A program made the translations under genes and the position numbers. A DNA stretch of 64,000 nucleotides from Dyadobacter sp. 3J3 (GTDB taxonomy: Bacteria > Bacteroidota > Bacteroidia > Cytophagales > Spirosomataceae), in NCBI RefSeq assembly GCF_009801115.1, contig NZ_VTOL01000011.1, forward strand, positions 186,001 to 250,000. The letters run 5' to 3'. The notes below the pieces were generated by a model. That model saw only the letters and a list, made by a program, of their open reading frames with translations. It was not told the origin of the DNA and did no database searches. Shown here piece by piece: positions 53,916-62,972 of the stretch (the stretch's first letter is position 1; each line of letters opens with the position of its first letter).

Positions 53916-54026
53916 TTAATTCGTAATTTTATGCGTTAATAAAAAGGGGTAAATGAGTTGTAGGGAAAATTTTCCGATCAGAAATGCCAGTTAAGAAATT
54001 TTACTCCGAATTCCCGTTTAAGCTAT

Positions 54027-55712
54027 ATGTGGCCCAAAAATAAATCAGTAAGTACGTTTCTTAAAATAATTTTAGTAATTCTTCTCGTTGCAGGAGTCAT
54101 TTTTGGCCTATTTATCTGGGCGGTAAAATTGCCTGCGCCAAAGATAGCAAGTAATAAAACTATCGAAAGTTATAAGCGTATTCAACTGGGTCCCAATCAT
54201 TATAAAGTTGAAAACTGCTGGCTCAAAAAGAATAAATACGGTATTTGGGAAATGTATCTGGAAGGAAGTCCTTACGAACGCGGACTTATTTATGGTATTT
54301 TGGCCAAAGAATTGATGGAAAAACAGGAAGTTCATTTTGTTGACCAGATCAAAGAAATTGTCCCAAATGCATTCTTTTTGCAGGTATTAAAAGGTTTTGT
54401 TGCCTGGTTCAATAAGGATATTTATAAATATATTCAGGACGAAAATTTGCAGGAAATCTATGGAGTTTCTCAATCTTTTTCTGACAAGTATAATTATATC
54501 GGCCCAAAATATTACCGGATCTTAAATTACCATGCAGCGCACGATATCGGTCATGCGCTGACGGATTTAAATATGGTTGGCTGCACTTCCTTTGCCGTTA
54601 AAAATTCTCTTTCAGCTGATTCTTCTTTGTTAATTGGCAGAAATTTCGACTTTTATATGGGCGATGCTTTTGCGGAAGATAAGTTGATCGTTTTTATGAA
54701 TCCCGACAAAGGATACAAATTCGCCTCTTATGCCTGGGCGGGCTTAACCGGCGTTGTTTCAGGGATAAATGAAAAGGGGATTACGGTAACGCTTAACGCT
54801 TCCAAATCAGATATTCCCTATGGAGCAAAAGAGCCGATTTCATTACTGGCGAGGGAAATTCTTCAATATGCAGCCACAATCGATGAAGCACATGCGATTG
54901 CCAAAAAACGTGACACATTTGTTTCGGAATCACTTTTGATAGGATCTGCACAGGATAATAAGGCTGCTATTATTGAAAAATCACCCACAAAAATGGATTT
55001 GTATGCATCGGGTTCTGATTACCTTGTTTGCGCCAATCATTATCAGGGAACTGCTTTTATTAAAGATTCGGTCAATATCAATAATATTACGGATACAGAT
55101 TCCAAAGCCAGATTTGACAGAATGAGCCAGCTAATGGTGCGTTCGTATCCGGTAGATGTTCAGGAAGCTGCGGATATTTTAAGAAATAAAGAAGGCCTGA
55201 ATGATACTTTTATAGGTTATGGAAATTCAAAATCCTTAAATCAGCTGATTGCACATCATGGAATTATTTTTAAACCATCAGCACGGAAAGTCTGGATTTC
55301 TACGCCACCTTATCAGCTTGGAGCCTTTATTTGTTATGATTTAAATGACGTTTTTAGCCATAAGGAAAGTTTTCATGCGATTGATTCTTTGTCTATTCAG
55401 CCGGATCCTTTCCTGGCAACGGACGCTTACAGAAGATTTGAAGCATTTAAAGTGACCAAGCAAAAGATCCACAAATATGTGATGCTGGGCATTCCATATA
55501 AATTGAGTTTGAAGGATGAATATGCGATGGTTAGTAATAATCCTGAAAGTTATGTTACCTATCTAACGCTGGGCGAATATTATCAAAAGAATAAAAACTA
55601 CGATAAGGCGATCGGTTATTACCAGGAATCTTTGCAACATGAGGTTTCATCTAAAAATGAAATTCGTGCAATTCAGGCTAAAATCGAGGAATGCAAAAAA
55701 GAAAAATCCTGA
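54027..55712 (+). CDS. C45-family autoproteolytic acyltransferase/hydrolase with TPR tail
   Basis: A 561-residue membrane-anchored Ntn-hydrolase. One N-terminal transmembrane helix (about 11-34) is followed by a domain with SPYERGLIYGIL near 90 and the autoprocessing Cys186 in NMVGCTSFAV, with LLIGRNFDFYMGD after it. These match acyl-CoA:6-aminopenicillanate acyltransferase (peptidase family C45). About 500-560 form a TPR-like pair (TLGEYYQKNKNYDKAIGYYQ). Such genes are regular members of flexirubin-type loci. Joining the aryl polyene acid to the dialkylresorcinol is a tempting role but unproven. Confidence 0.82.
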   Translation: MWPKNKSVSTFLKIILVILLVAGVIFGLFIWAVKLPAPKIASNKTIESYKRIQLGPNHYKVENCWLKKNKYGIWEMYLEGSPYERGLIYGILAKELMEKQEVHFVDQIKEIVPNAFFLQVLKGFVAWFNKDIYKYIQDENLQEIYGVSQSFSDKYNYIGPKYYRILNYHAAHDIGHALTDLNMVGCTSFAVKNSLSADSSLLIGRNFDFYMGDAFAEDKLIVFMNPDKGYKFASYAWAGLTGVVSGINEKGITVTLNASKSDIPYGAKEPISLLAREILQYAATIDEAHAIAKKRDTFVSESLLIGSAQDNKAAIIEKSPTKMDLYASGSDYLVCANHYQGTAFIKDSVNINNITDTDSKARFDRMSQLMVRSYPVDVQEAADILRNKEGLNDTFIGYGNSKSLNQLIAHHGIIFKPSARKVWISTPPYQLGAFICYDLNDVFSHKESFHAIDSLSIQPDPFLATDAYRRFEAFKVTKQKIHKYVMLGIPYKLSLKDEYAMVSNNPESYVTYLTLGEYYQKNKNYDKAIGYYQESLQHEVSSKNEIRAIQAKIEECKKEKS

Positions 55713-55814
55713 GGATATATTTTAGCAGCTCAAAATTTTTCAAGCGTTTTGCCGACAGATTTTTAAAACCTGAAATTAATCCTAATATTTCAGTCCGAAT
55801 AATTTACCCCGTTT

Positions 55815-57071
55815 ATGACAGAAATCAGCACATCACAAAGTGAAAAGTTAAAAGAGATTCTTCGATATATTAATACCAATTCCGCTTATTATCAACGGAT
55901 TTTTGCCAGAGACGGGATTGATATTGAAACCATAAAAACGGTTAAGGATTTGTCTGGAATCCCATTCACAACAAAAGATGATCTCGCGCTTTATAATGAT
56001 GATTTTCTTTGTGTTTCTAAAAATAAAATCTCTGATTTCGTAACTACGTCGGGGACATTGAGTGATCCTGTTGCATTTTATCTTACAGATAAAGATGTTG
56101 AACGCTTAGCGAATAATGAGGCCGAGGCCTTTAAATGTGCCAATGGTTCTGAAAATGATATCTACCAGCTAATGACCACAATCGACCGCCGTTTTATGGC
56201 TGGTCTTGCCTATTGGATGGGCGCGCGGAAAATGGGCGCAGGGATGATCCGGGTCGGTCCGGGTGCTCCCTTTCTGCAATGGGAATCCATTCAGCGGTTT
56301 TCTCCCACAGTTCTTATTGCCATTCCGTCTTTTATTCCCAGGCTGATTGATTATGCTCTGGAAAATAATATTGACTTTAAATCCTCCTCGGTAAAATCAA
56401 TTTTATGCATCGGAGAGCCGATCCGTAATCCAGATTTTTCCTACAATGAATTAGGGAAACGCATCACGTCTCAATGGGAAGTCAAACTCTATTCAACCTA
56501 TGCTTCCACAGAAATGGGCGCAGCATTTACTGAATGTGAGGAAGGAAAAGGCGGACATTTAAATCCTGATCTGCTGATACTCGAAGTTGTTGATGAGGAA
56601 GGGGAAATAGTTGGTGAAGGAGAAATGGGAGAAGTTGTTGTGACCACGCTGGGTGTGGAAGGTATGCCTTTGCTAAGATATAAAACCGGCGACCTGTGTA
56701 ATGTATATTATGAGCCATGTGCATGTGGAAGAACTTCAACGAGGCTAGGCCCTGTTGTAGGACGGAAACAGCAAATGATCAAGTTTAAAGGAACTACAAT
56801 TTTTCCACCTGCTCTTTTTGATGTTTTGGACATGGTTCCGGAAATAGATTTGTACCAGGTTGTGGTTTCTAAAAACGAATTTGGTAATGATGAAATTTCT
56901 ATATTATTGACAATGAATCTGGAAACTCCGTTGTTCAAAGAAAAGCTTCATTCTTTGTTTAAATCGCGTCTCAGAGTTACGCCAGTGTTAAATTTCATAA
57001 CCACTCAAGAATTAAACCACCGAATATTCAAACAGGAAAAAAGGAAACCGGAAAAGTTGATATATATTTGA
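55815..57071 (+). CDS. AMP-forming acyl/aryl ligase, phenylacetate-CoA ligase type
   Basis: A 418-residue adenylate-forming enzyme of the PaaK subgroup. Motifs are TSGT (78-81), YASTEMG (229-235) and YKTGDL (289-294), with the CACGR (302-306) that PaaK-like proteins share. LGPVVGRKQQMIKFKG leads into the C-terminal lid. It likely activates an aromatic acid such as coumaroyl or 4-hydroxybenzoyl starter units for the polyene. Whether CoA or a carrier protein accepts the acyl group is not visible. Its end overlaps a -7-like TATATTTG at 57063-57070. Confidence 0.85.
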   Translation: MTEISTSQSEKLKEILRYINTNSAYYQRIFARDGIDIETIKTVKDLSGIPFTTKDDLALYNDDFLCVSKNKISDFVTTSGTLSDPVAFYLTDKDVERLANNEAEAFKCANGSENDIYQLMTTIDRRFMAGLAYWMGARKMGAGMIRVGPGAPFLQWESIQRFSPTVLIAIPSFIPRLIDYALENNIDFKSSSVKSILCIGEPIRNPDFSYNELGKRITSQWEVKLYSTYASTEMGAAFTECEEGKGGHLNPDLLILEVVDEEGEIVGEGEMGEVVVTTLGVEGMPLLRYKTGDLCNVYYEPCACGRTSTRLGPVVGRKQQMIKFKGTTIFPPALFDVLDMVPEIDLYQVVVSKNEFGNDEISILLTMNLETPLFKEKLHSLFKSRLRVTPVLNFITTQELNHRIFKQEKRKPEKLIYI

Positions 57072-57100
57072 TTTTTATCATTTTAAAATCACCCCTAAAC

Positions 57101-57712
57101 ATGAAAAGGACCAAAATTGCAGTAATTTTTACGATTTTGTTATTCGCCGTTCAGGCTGGTTTTGCCCAAAGAGGAGTAGACTTACGATCCGGAGATGTTA
57201 GTGTACTTTCAGGAGAAAAAACAGTGAATGTACAGTACGATTATTCCGAGTTTGGTGTCGGGAAATTTGCTACTGAAAAAGAATATCTTGATAAGAAATC
57301 TGGCGAATACAATGCCAAAGAACCTGGGAAAGGCGATGAGTGGAAAAAAACCTGGGTTGCCGACCGCAAAAACCGATACGAGCCCAAGTTTGAAGAATTG
57401 TTCAATAAAGGGATGGAAGGTAAAGGATTAAAAGTTGAACAGGGAGCATCAGCCAAGTATACGTTTGTTGTACATACCACGTATGTTGAGCCTGGTTTCA
57501 ATGTTGGCGTGATGCGCAAAAATGCATACTTAAATTACAAAGTGGATCTTGTAGAATCTGCTGGTAAAAAGACTATTGCAGAGATTATTCTAAGTAATGT
57601 AGCCGGCGGACAGTTCGGTGGATTTGATTACGATTCGGGCACGCGTATTGCAGAATCCTACGCAAAGGCAGGGAAACTTCTTGCTGCGTTTCTTGAAAAA
57701 CAACTGAAATAA
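57101..57712 (+). CDS. Secreted hypothetical protein
   Basis: The ATG at 57101 gives 203 residues with a signal peptide (MKRTKIAVIFTILLFAVQAGFAQ); a reading from 57068 would bury it. The body (VNVQYDYSEFGVGKFATEKE, KYTFVVHTTYVEPGFNVGVM) looks like a small lipocalin- or DUF4136/4410-like beta protein, but no family is assigned with confidence. It sits inside the dialkylresorcinol cluster and is followed by another secreted protein of similar size. Role unknown. Confidence 0.75.
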   Translation: MKRTKIAVIFTILLFAVQAGFAQRGVDLRSGDVSVLSGEKTVNVQYDYSEFGVGKFATEKEYLDKKSGEYNAKEPGKGDEWKKTWVADRKNRYEPKFEELFNKGMEGKGLKVEQGASAKYTFVVHTTYVEPGFNVGVMRKNAYLNYKVDLVESAGKKTIAEIILSNVAGGQFGGFDYDSGTRIAESYAKAGKLLAAFLEKQLK

Positions 57713-57725
57713 TCTTAATAATTTC

Positions 57726-57733
57726 TATTTTTG
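57726..57733 (+). promoter_or_regulatory. Candidate -7 element before the second secreted protein
   Basis: TATTTTTG matches TAnnTTTG, 24 bases before the ATG at 57758. No properly spaced TTG was found, so this is tentative. Confidence 0.3.
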
Positions 57734-57757
57734 AAGGTGTATCTTAATTTCAATGTC

Positions 57758-58384
57758 ATGAAAAAAACATTATTATTTCTAATTGCATTATTCTTCGCAG
57801 GTCAGGTTTCGGCGCAAACGTTATCTGATTTATTTGCAGGAAATGCCAAACTTACATTCCTTGGCCTGGACTTTACGCAGGCTAAATTCATCGGACGCCT
57901 GGGTTTCGTTGATCCGGTTGCTATTAAAAATCAGCATATCACAAGCTGGAATGACCTGATTGAATATGAACCAAAAAAATTCTCTCTTCAGGATGCTTTC
58001 AAGCTCAAACCTGAAATGTATCAGTCGAAAGTTTCTGATATGGTAAAATTGAATGAATCGGTTGATGTGAAAGGTAACATTACAGAAGATGAATACGTAA
58101 TCACAGAAGATCAGGTGAAAAAGTCAGTTTCAAAATATTCGCTAAGTGTGAAGGATGGAATTGGAATCGTTTACGTTGTTGAAAGTTTGAACAAAAAAGC
58201 TGAGAAGTTATTTGCCTGGGTTACTTTTATTGATTTGAAAACAAAAAAAGTTTTATACACTGAAAAGCTTGAAGGTTCTGCCGGCGGATTTGGATTCCGT
58301 AATTATTGGGCAGGCGGCGTTTATAAAATCAATAAATCCATTGATTCAAAATATTACAAACAGTGGAGTAAAACATTAAAATAG
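57758..58384 (+). CDS. Secreted hypothetical protein
   Basis: The ATG at 57758 gives 208 residues with signal peptide MKKTLLFLIALFFAGQVSAQ. The mature part opens LSDLFAGNAKLTFLGLDFTQ and includes GIGIVYVVESLNKKAEKLFA and a C-terminal GGFGFRNYWAGGVYKI. A related protein type is common in Bacteroidota but has no known function that I can name. Its place in the pigment locus may be incidental, since a structured hairpin follows. Confidence 0.75.
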   Translation: MKKTLLFLIALFFAGQVSAQTLSDLFAGNAKLTFLGLDFTQAKFIGRLGFVDPVAIKNQHITSWNDLIEYEPKKFSLQDAFKLKPEMYQSKVSDMVKLNESVDVKGNITEDEYVITEDQVKKSVSKYSLSVKDGIGIVYVVESLNKKAEKLFAWVTFIDLKTKKVLYTEKLEGSAGGFGFRNYWAGGVYKINKSIDSKYYKQWSKTLK

Positions 58385-58462
58385 AATTACATACCGGCTT
58401 TTTTGCCTGATTTAATTCTATAAGGCATTGATTATTAATATAAAAAAATAATATTGCTATCG

Positions 58463-58502
58463 GAAGCTGTACATGGCTCTTTAAAGAGTGTTGTACAGCT
58501 TC
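58463..58502. terminator. Long hairpin after the secreted-protein pair
   Basis: GAAGCTGTACA (58463-58473) pairs perfectly with TGTACAGCTTC (58492-58502), and an inner CTCTT/AAGAG pair strengthens it. No T-run follows, so it may be a terminator of weak type or a processed RNA structure. Confidence 0.5.
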
Positions 58503-58526
58503 TTACTTAACTGACGATCCTGTACT

Positions 58527-59249
58527 TTGAAAAAAATATTTATCATGTTGATCTTTTGTATGTCCTTTTTGCAGGGATGTTCAAAAATATTTTATCGGTC
58601 GGCAGAAAAAGCATTTGAAGAGAATAAGCGAAACCAGCCTTATGACGCGATCATTGTGCCCGGGTTTCCATATCAGGGAAAGGAATGGGATATGGTGTAT
58701 AAAATGAGAATTCACTGGGCTTATTATTTATATAAAAAGGGCTATGCGAAAAATATCATTTTCTCGGGCTCTGCGGTTGCCACCCCTTATATTGAAAGCA
58801 GGGTAATGGCATATTATGCCGAAGGGTTGGGGGTTCCCAAGGAAAATATTTTCACGGAGGAAAAGGCAGAGCACAGTACAGAAAACGTTTATTATGCTTA
58901 CAGACTGGCCAAGGATCTCGGTTTTAATAAAATAGCGCTTGCCACAGATCCTTTCCAAAGTAGCTATATGGGAAAATTTATGCGGAAATTTGAAATACCT
59001 GTTGCACTTTTGCCGACGGTTATTGATACGTTGAAAACGCTGGATTTGTACGAACCCAAAATTGATCCTAAACTTGCGATAAAGGACGGGTTTGTAAAAC
59101 TGTCTTCAAGAGAGAATTTCTTCCAGCGTTTTAAGGGAACAATGGGTAAAAACATTATCTGGCATGAGGAGGATCTGAAAAAGAAAAAATACAGACGAAG
59201 ATTTAAGGACCGCATGATTCCTTCAGGTGCGTTGAGTAAAGAACATTAA
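58527..59249 (+). CDS. SanA/YdcF-like DUF218 lipoprotein
   Basis: Starts with TTG at 58527. The 240-residue protein has lipobox LQGC (Cys18). The DUF218 core is clear: YDAIIVPGFPYQGKEWD, KNIIFSGSAVATPYIESRVM, EEKAEHSTENVYYAYRLAKD and IALATDPFQSSYMGKFM. DUF218 proteins such as SanA and ElyC act in envelope integrity and lipid-carrier metabolism. It lies 8 bases before the methyltransferase gene, so it is part of the pigment cluster transcript. Its role there is unknown. Confidence 0.87.
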   Translation: MKKIFIMLIFCMSFLQGCSKIFYRSAEKAFEENKRNQPYDAIIVPGFPYQGKEWDMVYKMRIHWAYYLYKKGYAKNIIFSGSAVATPYIESRVMAYYAEGLGVPKENIFTEEKAEHSTENVYYAYRLAKDLGFNKIALATDPFQSSYMGKFMRKFEIPVALLPTVIDTLKTLDLYEPKIDPKLAIKDGFVKLSSRENFFQRFKGTMGKNIIWHEEDLKKKKYRRRFKDRMIPSGALSKEH

Positions 59250-59257
59250 TTTGTACA

Positions 59258-60319
59258 ATGAAAAAAGAGATATCGGCAATAGATGCCAAATTTGAAGCAC
59301 AAAAAATAGCCTTTGGGCCGATGTATTTTCAATCGGTCATTGCATTAAGAGATTTAGGAATTCTTGAATTTATAAACAATCACCGGAAAGGAGTAAGCAT
59401 TTCTACGATCATTGAAAAACTGGACGTGTCCGAATATGGTGTGGATTTGCTGATTGAAGCAGCAGAAATATTAGGCGTAGTTGAATGTTTTGATGAAGGG
59501 AAAGTCAAAATTACAAAGGTCGGTTTTTTTCTTTTAAAAGATGAAATGACCAAAGTGAATGTCAACTTCATGAATGATGTCTGTTATCTGGGAGCGAAAG
59601 CGATGACGGACAGCATTAGAAACGGGAAACCGGAAGGACTTAAAGTACTGGGTGACTGGCCAACGATTTATGAAGGTTTGTCAATTTTACCTGAACCAGC
59701 CAAGAAATCCTGGTTTGAATTTGATCATTACTATTCCGATGGTGCTTTTCCGGAGGCTCTTAAAATTGTTTTTAGTAAAAAGACGGGTACAATTTTTGAT
59801 ATAGGAGGGAATACGGGGAAATGGTCCTTTGCATGTTGTGGATATGATCCGGATGTTAAAATCAAAATACTGGATTTGCCGGTTCAGCTGAAAGTAGCAA
59901 AACAAAACGCAACTGAAAAAGGTCTTCTCGGCAGGATTGAGTTTTATCCAATCAATCTGCTGGATACTGAACAAAAAATTCCTCAGGGTGCAGATGTGAT
60001 CTGGATGAGCCAGTTCCTGGACTGTTTTTCAAAGGAAGAAATAGTTTGTATATTGAAAAATGCTTATCAGGCGGCATCGGAGGATACCAGAGTATTTATT
60101 CTCGAACCGTTTTTTGATAATCAGAATTATCCGGCAGCCCATTTTAGTCTTGTCGCCACTTCGTTATATTTTACGATAATGGCAAACGGAAATAGTAAAA
60201 TGTACCGGATTGAAGTAATGAAATCATTGGTTAATGAAGCAGGTTTTGAGGTAGTTGAAACCTATCCTTTGATCGGAGACAGTTATCATACCATTCTGGA
60301 ATGTAAGAAAAGAGTGTAA
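59258..60319 (+). CDS. O-methyltransferase-like protein of the dialkylresorcinol cluster
   Basis: A 353-residue protein with an N-terminal winged-helix dimerisation domain (about 10-100) and a C-terminal class I SAM fold. Motif I is TIFDIGGNTGKWS (178-190). In classical O-methyltransferases of this shape the catalytic His lies in a HDW-type motif; here the aligned stretch reads MSQFLDCFSKEE, with Asp or Cys in its place. Methylation of the aryl head group is the usual role proposed for such proteins in aryl polyene loci. The changed residue leaves the chemistry open. The next gene starts immediately. Confidence 0.85.
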   Translation: MKKEISAIDAKFEAQKIAFGPMYFQSVIALRDLGILEFINNHRKGVSISTIIEKLDVSEYGVDLLIEAAEILGVVECFDEGKVKITKVGFFLLKDEMTKVNVNFMNDVCYLGAKAMTDSIRNGKPEGLKVLGDWPTIYEGLSILPEPAKKSWFEFDHYYSDGAFPEALKIVFSKKTGTIFDIGGNTGKWSFACCGYDPDVKIKILDLPVQLKVAKQNATEKGLLGRIEFYPINLLDTEQKIPQGADVIWMSQFLDCFSKEEIVCILKNAYQAASEDTRVFILEPFFDNQNYPAAHFSLVATSLYFTIMANGNSKMYRIEVMKSLVNEAGFEVVETYPLIGDSYHTILECKKRV

Positions 60320-60820
60320 ATGAAATTCATCAGCATACAGCCGGTAACATTTTTGATCATAAGTTTTTGTTTCATTTTTTCTGCATTTCGCATCGTGGAA
60401 GTAGATAGAGCTGAGTTTTATGAGGCTTTATCAAGTAAAACCGAGGAAGGAATTGATAAGATGATCAGCAGGCTGGACCTGGAAAAATCATCATCCATAG
60501 TTAACGCTTACCAAGGTGCGCTTTATATGAAAAAAGCAAATTTTGTAAAAGGTGTAAACATGAAAGTGAAAACTTTTAAAAAGGGTGCTCACTTATTGGA
60601 AGATGAGATTGGCAAAAATCCATCCAACACCGAATATCATTTTTTAAGATTGGCTATTCAGGAGCATGCACCTGGAATACTTGGTTATAACAAAAATAAA
60701 GACGAAGATAAAGTTGCAATTGTAAAAGGATTTTCAAAATTGAATTCAAGTTTGAAATCAGTCATTTCAAATTATGCGAAAGATTCGAAAGTTTTGAAAG
60801 AATCTGATTTAAATAACTGA
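60320..60820 (+). CDS. Small secreted/membrane-anchored hypothetical protein
   Basis: A 166-residue protein whose ATG follows the methyltransferase stop without a gap. The N-terminus (FLIISFCFIFSAFRI) is a signal peptide or anchor. The rest is helical and repeats a TPR-like AYQGALYMKKANFVKGVNMK and EYHFLRLAIQEHAPGIL. Proteins of this form travel with DarA/DarB genes in Bacteroidota, to my memory. No function is known. Confidence 0.78.
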   Translation: MKFISIQPVTFLIISFCFIFSAFRIVEVDRAEFYEALSSKTEEGIDKMISRLDLEKSSSIVNAYQGALYMKKANFVKGVNMKVKTFKKGAHLLEDEIGKNPSNTEYHFLRLAIQEHAPGILGYNKNKDEDKVAIVKGFSKLNSSLKSVISNYAKDSKVLKESDLNN

Positions 60821-60878
60821 TTACTTAACCCTAATAGTTTGACGACTCGCACCCTGTCAAGCTTTATACATTATAGAA

Positions 60879-61790
60879 TTGAAAAAGATCCTGGTGATTA
60901 GCTATTCACAGTCGGGACAACTGGATGAGGTTATTGATCATTTTCTGTTGCCATTTGATACTGTTTCGGTAGAAAGAATTTATTTAAAGCCGAAGAAACC
61001 ATTTCCGTTTCCATGGACTTCTGACGTATTTTTTGATACAATGCCTGAATGTGTTGTTGAAGAAGCCGTTGAACTGGAACCTGTCAATTATGCTTCCTCC
61101 GATTATGATTTGATCATACTTGGCTACCAGCCCTGGTTTTTGTCACCCTCCCTTCCAACAACATCTATTTTACAGGATCCGGCTTTTCAGCGCCTGATTA
61201 ATGGAAAGCCTGTTGTAACGATTATAGCGGGAAGAAATATGTGGATCAACGCACAGGAAAGTGTAAAACCTTACATTAAAAATGCAGGAGGAATGCTAGT
61301 AGCGAACATTCCCTTAATGGACAGGACTTCCAATCTGATCAGCGCAGTAACGATTTTGCACTGGATGCTAACTGGCCGAAAAGATAGCAAATGGAATATA
61401 TTTCCGCTTCCTGGTGTTAGTAAACAGGATATTGAAGGGTCGTCCAGATTTGGTGCCATTGTTGAGGATGCGTTGCAAAAAGAAAATTATGGTAATCTTC
61501 AAAATAATATTCTGGGTTTGGGATTGATAGAAATTCCTACGGATATTTTATTTATTGAAGAGAGGGCCAAAAAGATATTTAGAATTTGGGCAGGTTTGAT
61601 CAAGAAAAAGGGAACAACGCTACAAAAGCGGAAAAAACTTGTTGGTTTCTTTAAATACTATCTTTTGATCGCCCTGTTTATTGTAGCGCCGATCATACTG
61701 TTTGTTTATAATTTGTTAGTGGTACCCTTTACATCACGTTCAATTAAAAAGAAAAAGGAATATTTTTGTGGTTTAGAAACCAGAGCATAA
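60879..61790 (+). CDS. darA: DarA, dialkylresorcinol condensing enzyme
   Basis: Starts with TTG at 60879. The 303-residue protein begins MKKILVISYSQSGQLDEV, then IILGYQPWFLSPSLPTTSIL and VVTIIAGRNMWINAQE, which give a flavodoxin-like alpha/beta fold typical of DarA. A hydrophobic helix near the C-terminus (LLIALFIVAPIILFVYNLLV) suggests membrane attachment. DarA works with DarB to condense and cyclise two acyl chains into a dialkylcyclohexanedione, the precursor of flexirubin's dialkylresorcinol. Its stop overlaps the darB start (TAATG). Confidence 0.87.
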   Translation: MKKILVISYSQSGQLDEVIDHFLLPFDTVSVERIYLKPKKPFPFPWTSDVFFDTMPECVVEEAVELEPVNYASSDYDLIILGYQPWFLSPSLPTTSILQDPAFQRLINGKPVVTIIAGRNMWINAQESVKPYIKNAGGMLVANIPLMDRTSNLISAVTILHWMLTGRKDSKWNIFPLPGVSKQDIEGSSRFGAIVEDALQKENYGNLQNNILGLGLIEIPTDILFIEERAKKIFRIWAGLIKKKGTTLQKRKKLVGFFKYYLLIALFIVAPIILFVYNLLVVPFTSRSIKKKKEYFCGLETRA

Positions 61791-62932
61791 TGTCAGAAGC
61801 ATATATTACAAGGATTTCAAAATTTTTACCTAATGAAGCTGTTCCAAATGAAGAAATGGAACAATATTTAGGCTATATCAATGGAAAACCGTCAAAATCA
61901 AAAGCGATTGTTCTCCGCAATAATGGAATAAAAAGCAGATATTACGCATTAACAAAAGAGGGGACCGCCACGCATACAAATGCTGAAATGGCAGCTTTGG
62001 CTATCAAGGATTTGTTTTCAAACGCGCCCGAAGAGTTGAGTGAGATTGATTTACTGAGCTGTGCAACATCCAGCCCCGACCAGCTCATGCCGTCGCATGG
62101 TGTTATGGTGCACGGTTGGCTTCCTGAAACGGACTCTATTGAAGTAGTTTCTCCGTCGGGTGTTTGTTGCGCCGGAATGCATGCGCTGAAATATGCTTAC
62201 ATGTCGGTCAGGATTGGTGAAAAGAAAAAAGCAGTTTCCTGTGCTTCTGAACGTTTGTCGCCAGTTTTGCGTGCGGATCAGTTTGAGGATGAAGTTCAGC
62301 AATTGATCAAATTGGAGCAAAATCCATATCTGGCATTTGAAAAAGATTTTTTAAGATGGATGTTATCCGACGGTGCAGGTGCATTTCTGATCGAAGACAA
62401 GCCGAACAAAGATACTATTTCTTTAAAAATCGACTGGATTGAAGGATGTTCTTTTGCAAATGTGGAGGAAGCCTGTATGTATATGGGCTCGGATAAAGAA
62501 AGTGACGGCATTTTGAAAAGTTATAAAGATTTTTCGCCTGAGGATGTTTTGGATAAATCAATATTTAGTATCAAACAGGATGTGAAATTGTTGGGCGAGA
62601 AAATTGTAAAACTTGGTTTTGTAAAACTAAGAGATATAATTGCTGAACGTGGGCTGGATATGAGTGAGATTGATTATTTCCTGCCGCATTTGTCAAGCTT
62701 CTTTTTTGAAAAGAAAATTGAAGATTTTTTTGTAGAAAATGACATTTCGGTACCAAAGGAAAAGTGGTTTACCAATCTGGCGAGTAAGGGAAATGTTGGT
62801 GCAGCATCCATTTACATGATGTTGGAAGAAGTTTTTAATAGTGGTAAATTGAAAAAAGGAGAAAAAGTGCTGTTGGCCGTTCCCGAAAGCGCCAGATTTT
62901 CCTATATGTTTTGTTTGTTGACAGTTTGTTGA
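61790..62932 (+). CDS. darB: DarB, ketosynthase III-like enzyme of dialkylresorcinol synthesis
   Basis: The ATG at 61790 overlaps the darA stop. The 380-residue protein has the thiolase fold of KAS III. The nucleophile is Cys127 in VCCAGMHAL, and the His and Asn of the decarboxylation site are in FLPHLSSFF and SKGNVGAAS. DarB joins a beta-keto acyl thioester to a second acyl chain, the first committed step to the resorcinol. Co-translation with DarA is expected from the one-base overlap. Confidence 0.9.
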   Translation: MSEAYITRISKFLPNEAVPNEEMEQYLGYINGKPSKSKAIVLRNNGIKSRYYALTKEGTATHTNAEMAALAIKDLFSNAPEELSEIDLLSCATSSPDQLMPSHGVMVHGWLPETDSIEVVSPSGVCCAGMHALKYAYMSVRIGEKKKAVSCASERLSPVLRADQFEDEVQQLIKLEQNPYLAFEKDFLRWMLSDGAGAFLIEDKPNKDTISLKIDWIEGCSFANVEEACMYMGSDKESDGILKSYKDFSPEDVLDKSIFSIKQDVKLLGEKIVKLGFVKLRDIIAERGLDMSEIDYFLPHLSSFFFEKKIEDFFVENDISVPKEKWFTNLASKGNVGAASIYMMLEEVFNSGKLKKGEKVLLAVPESARFSYMFCLLTVC

Positions 62933-62972
62933 TCGAATAAAATTAGTTGAATCATCCAAAATTTTGATAAAA

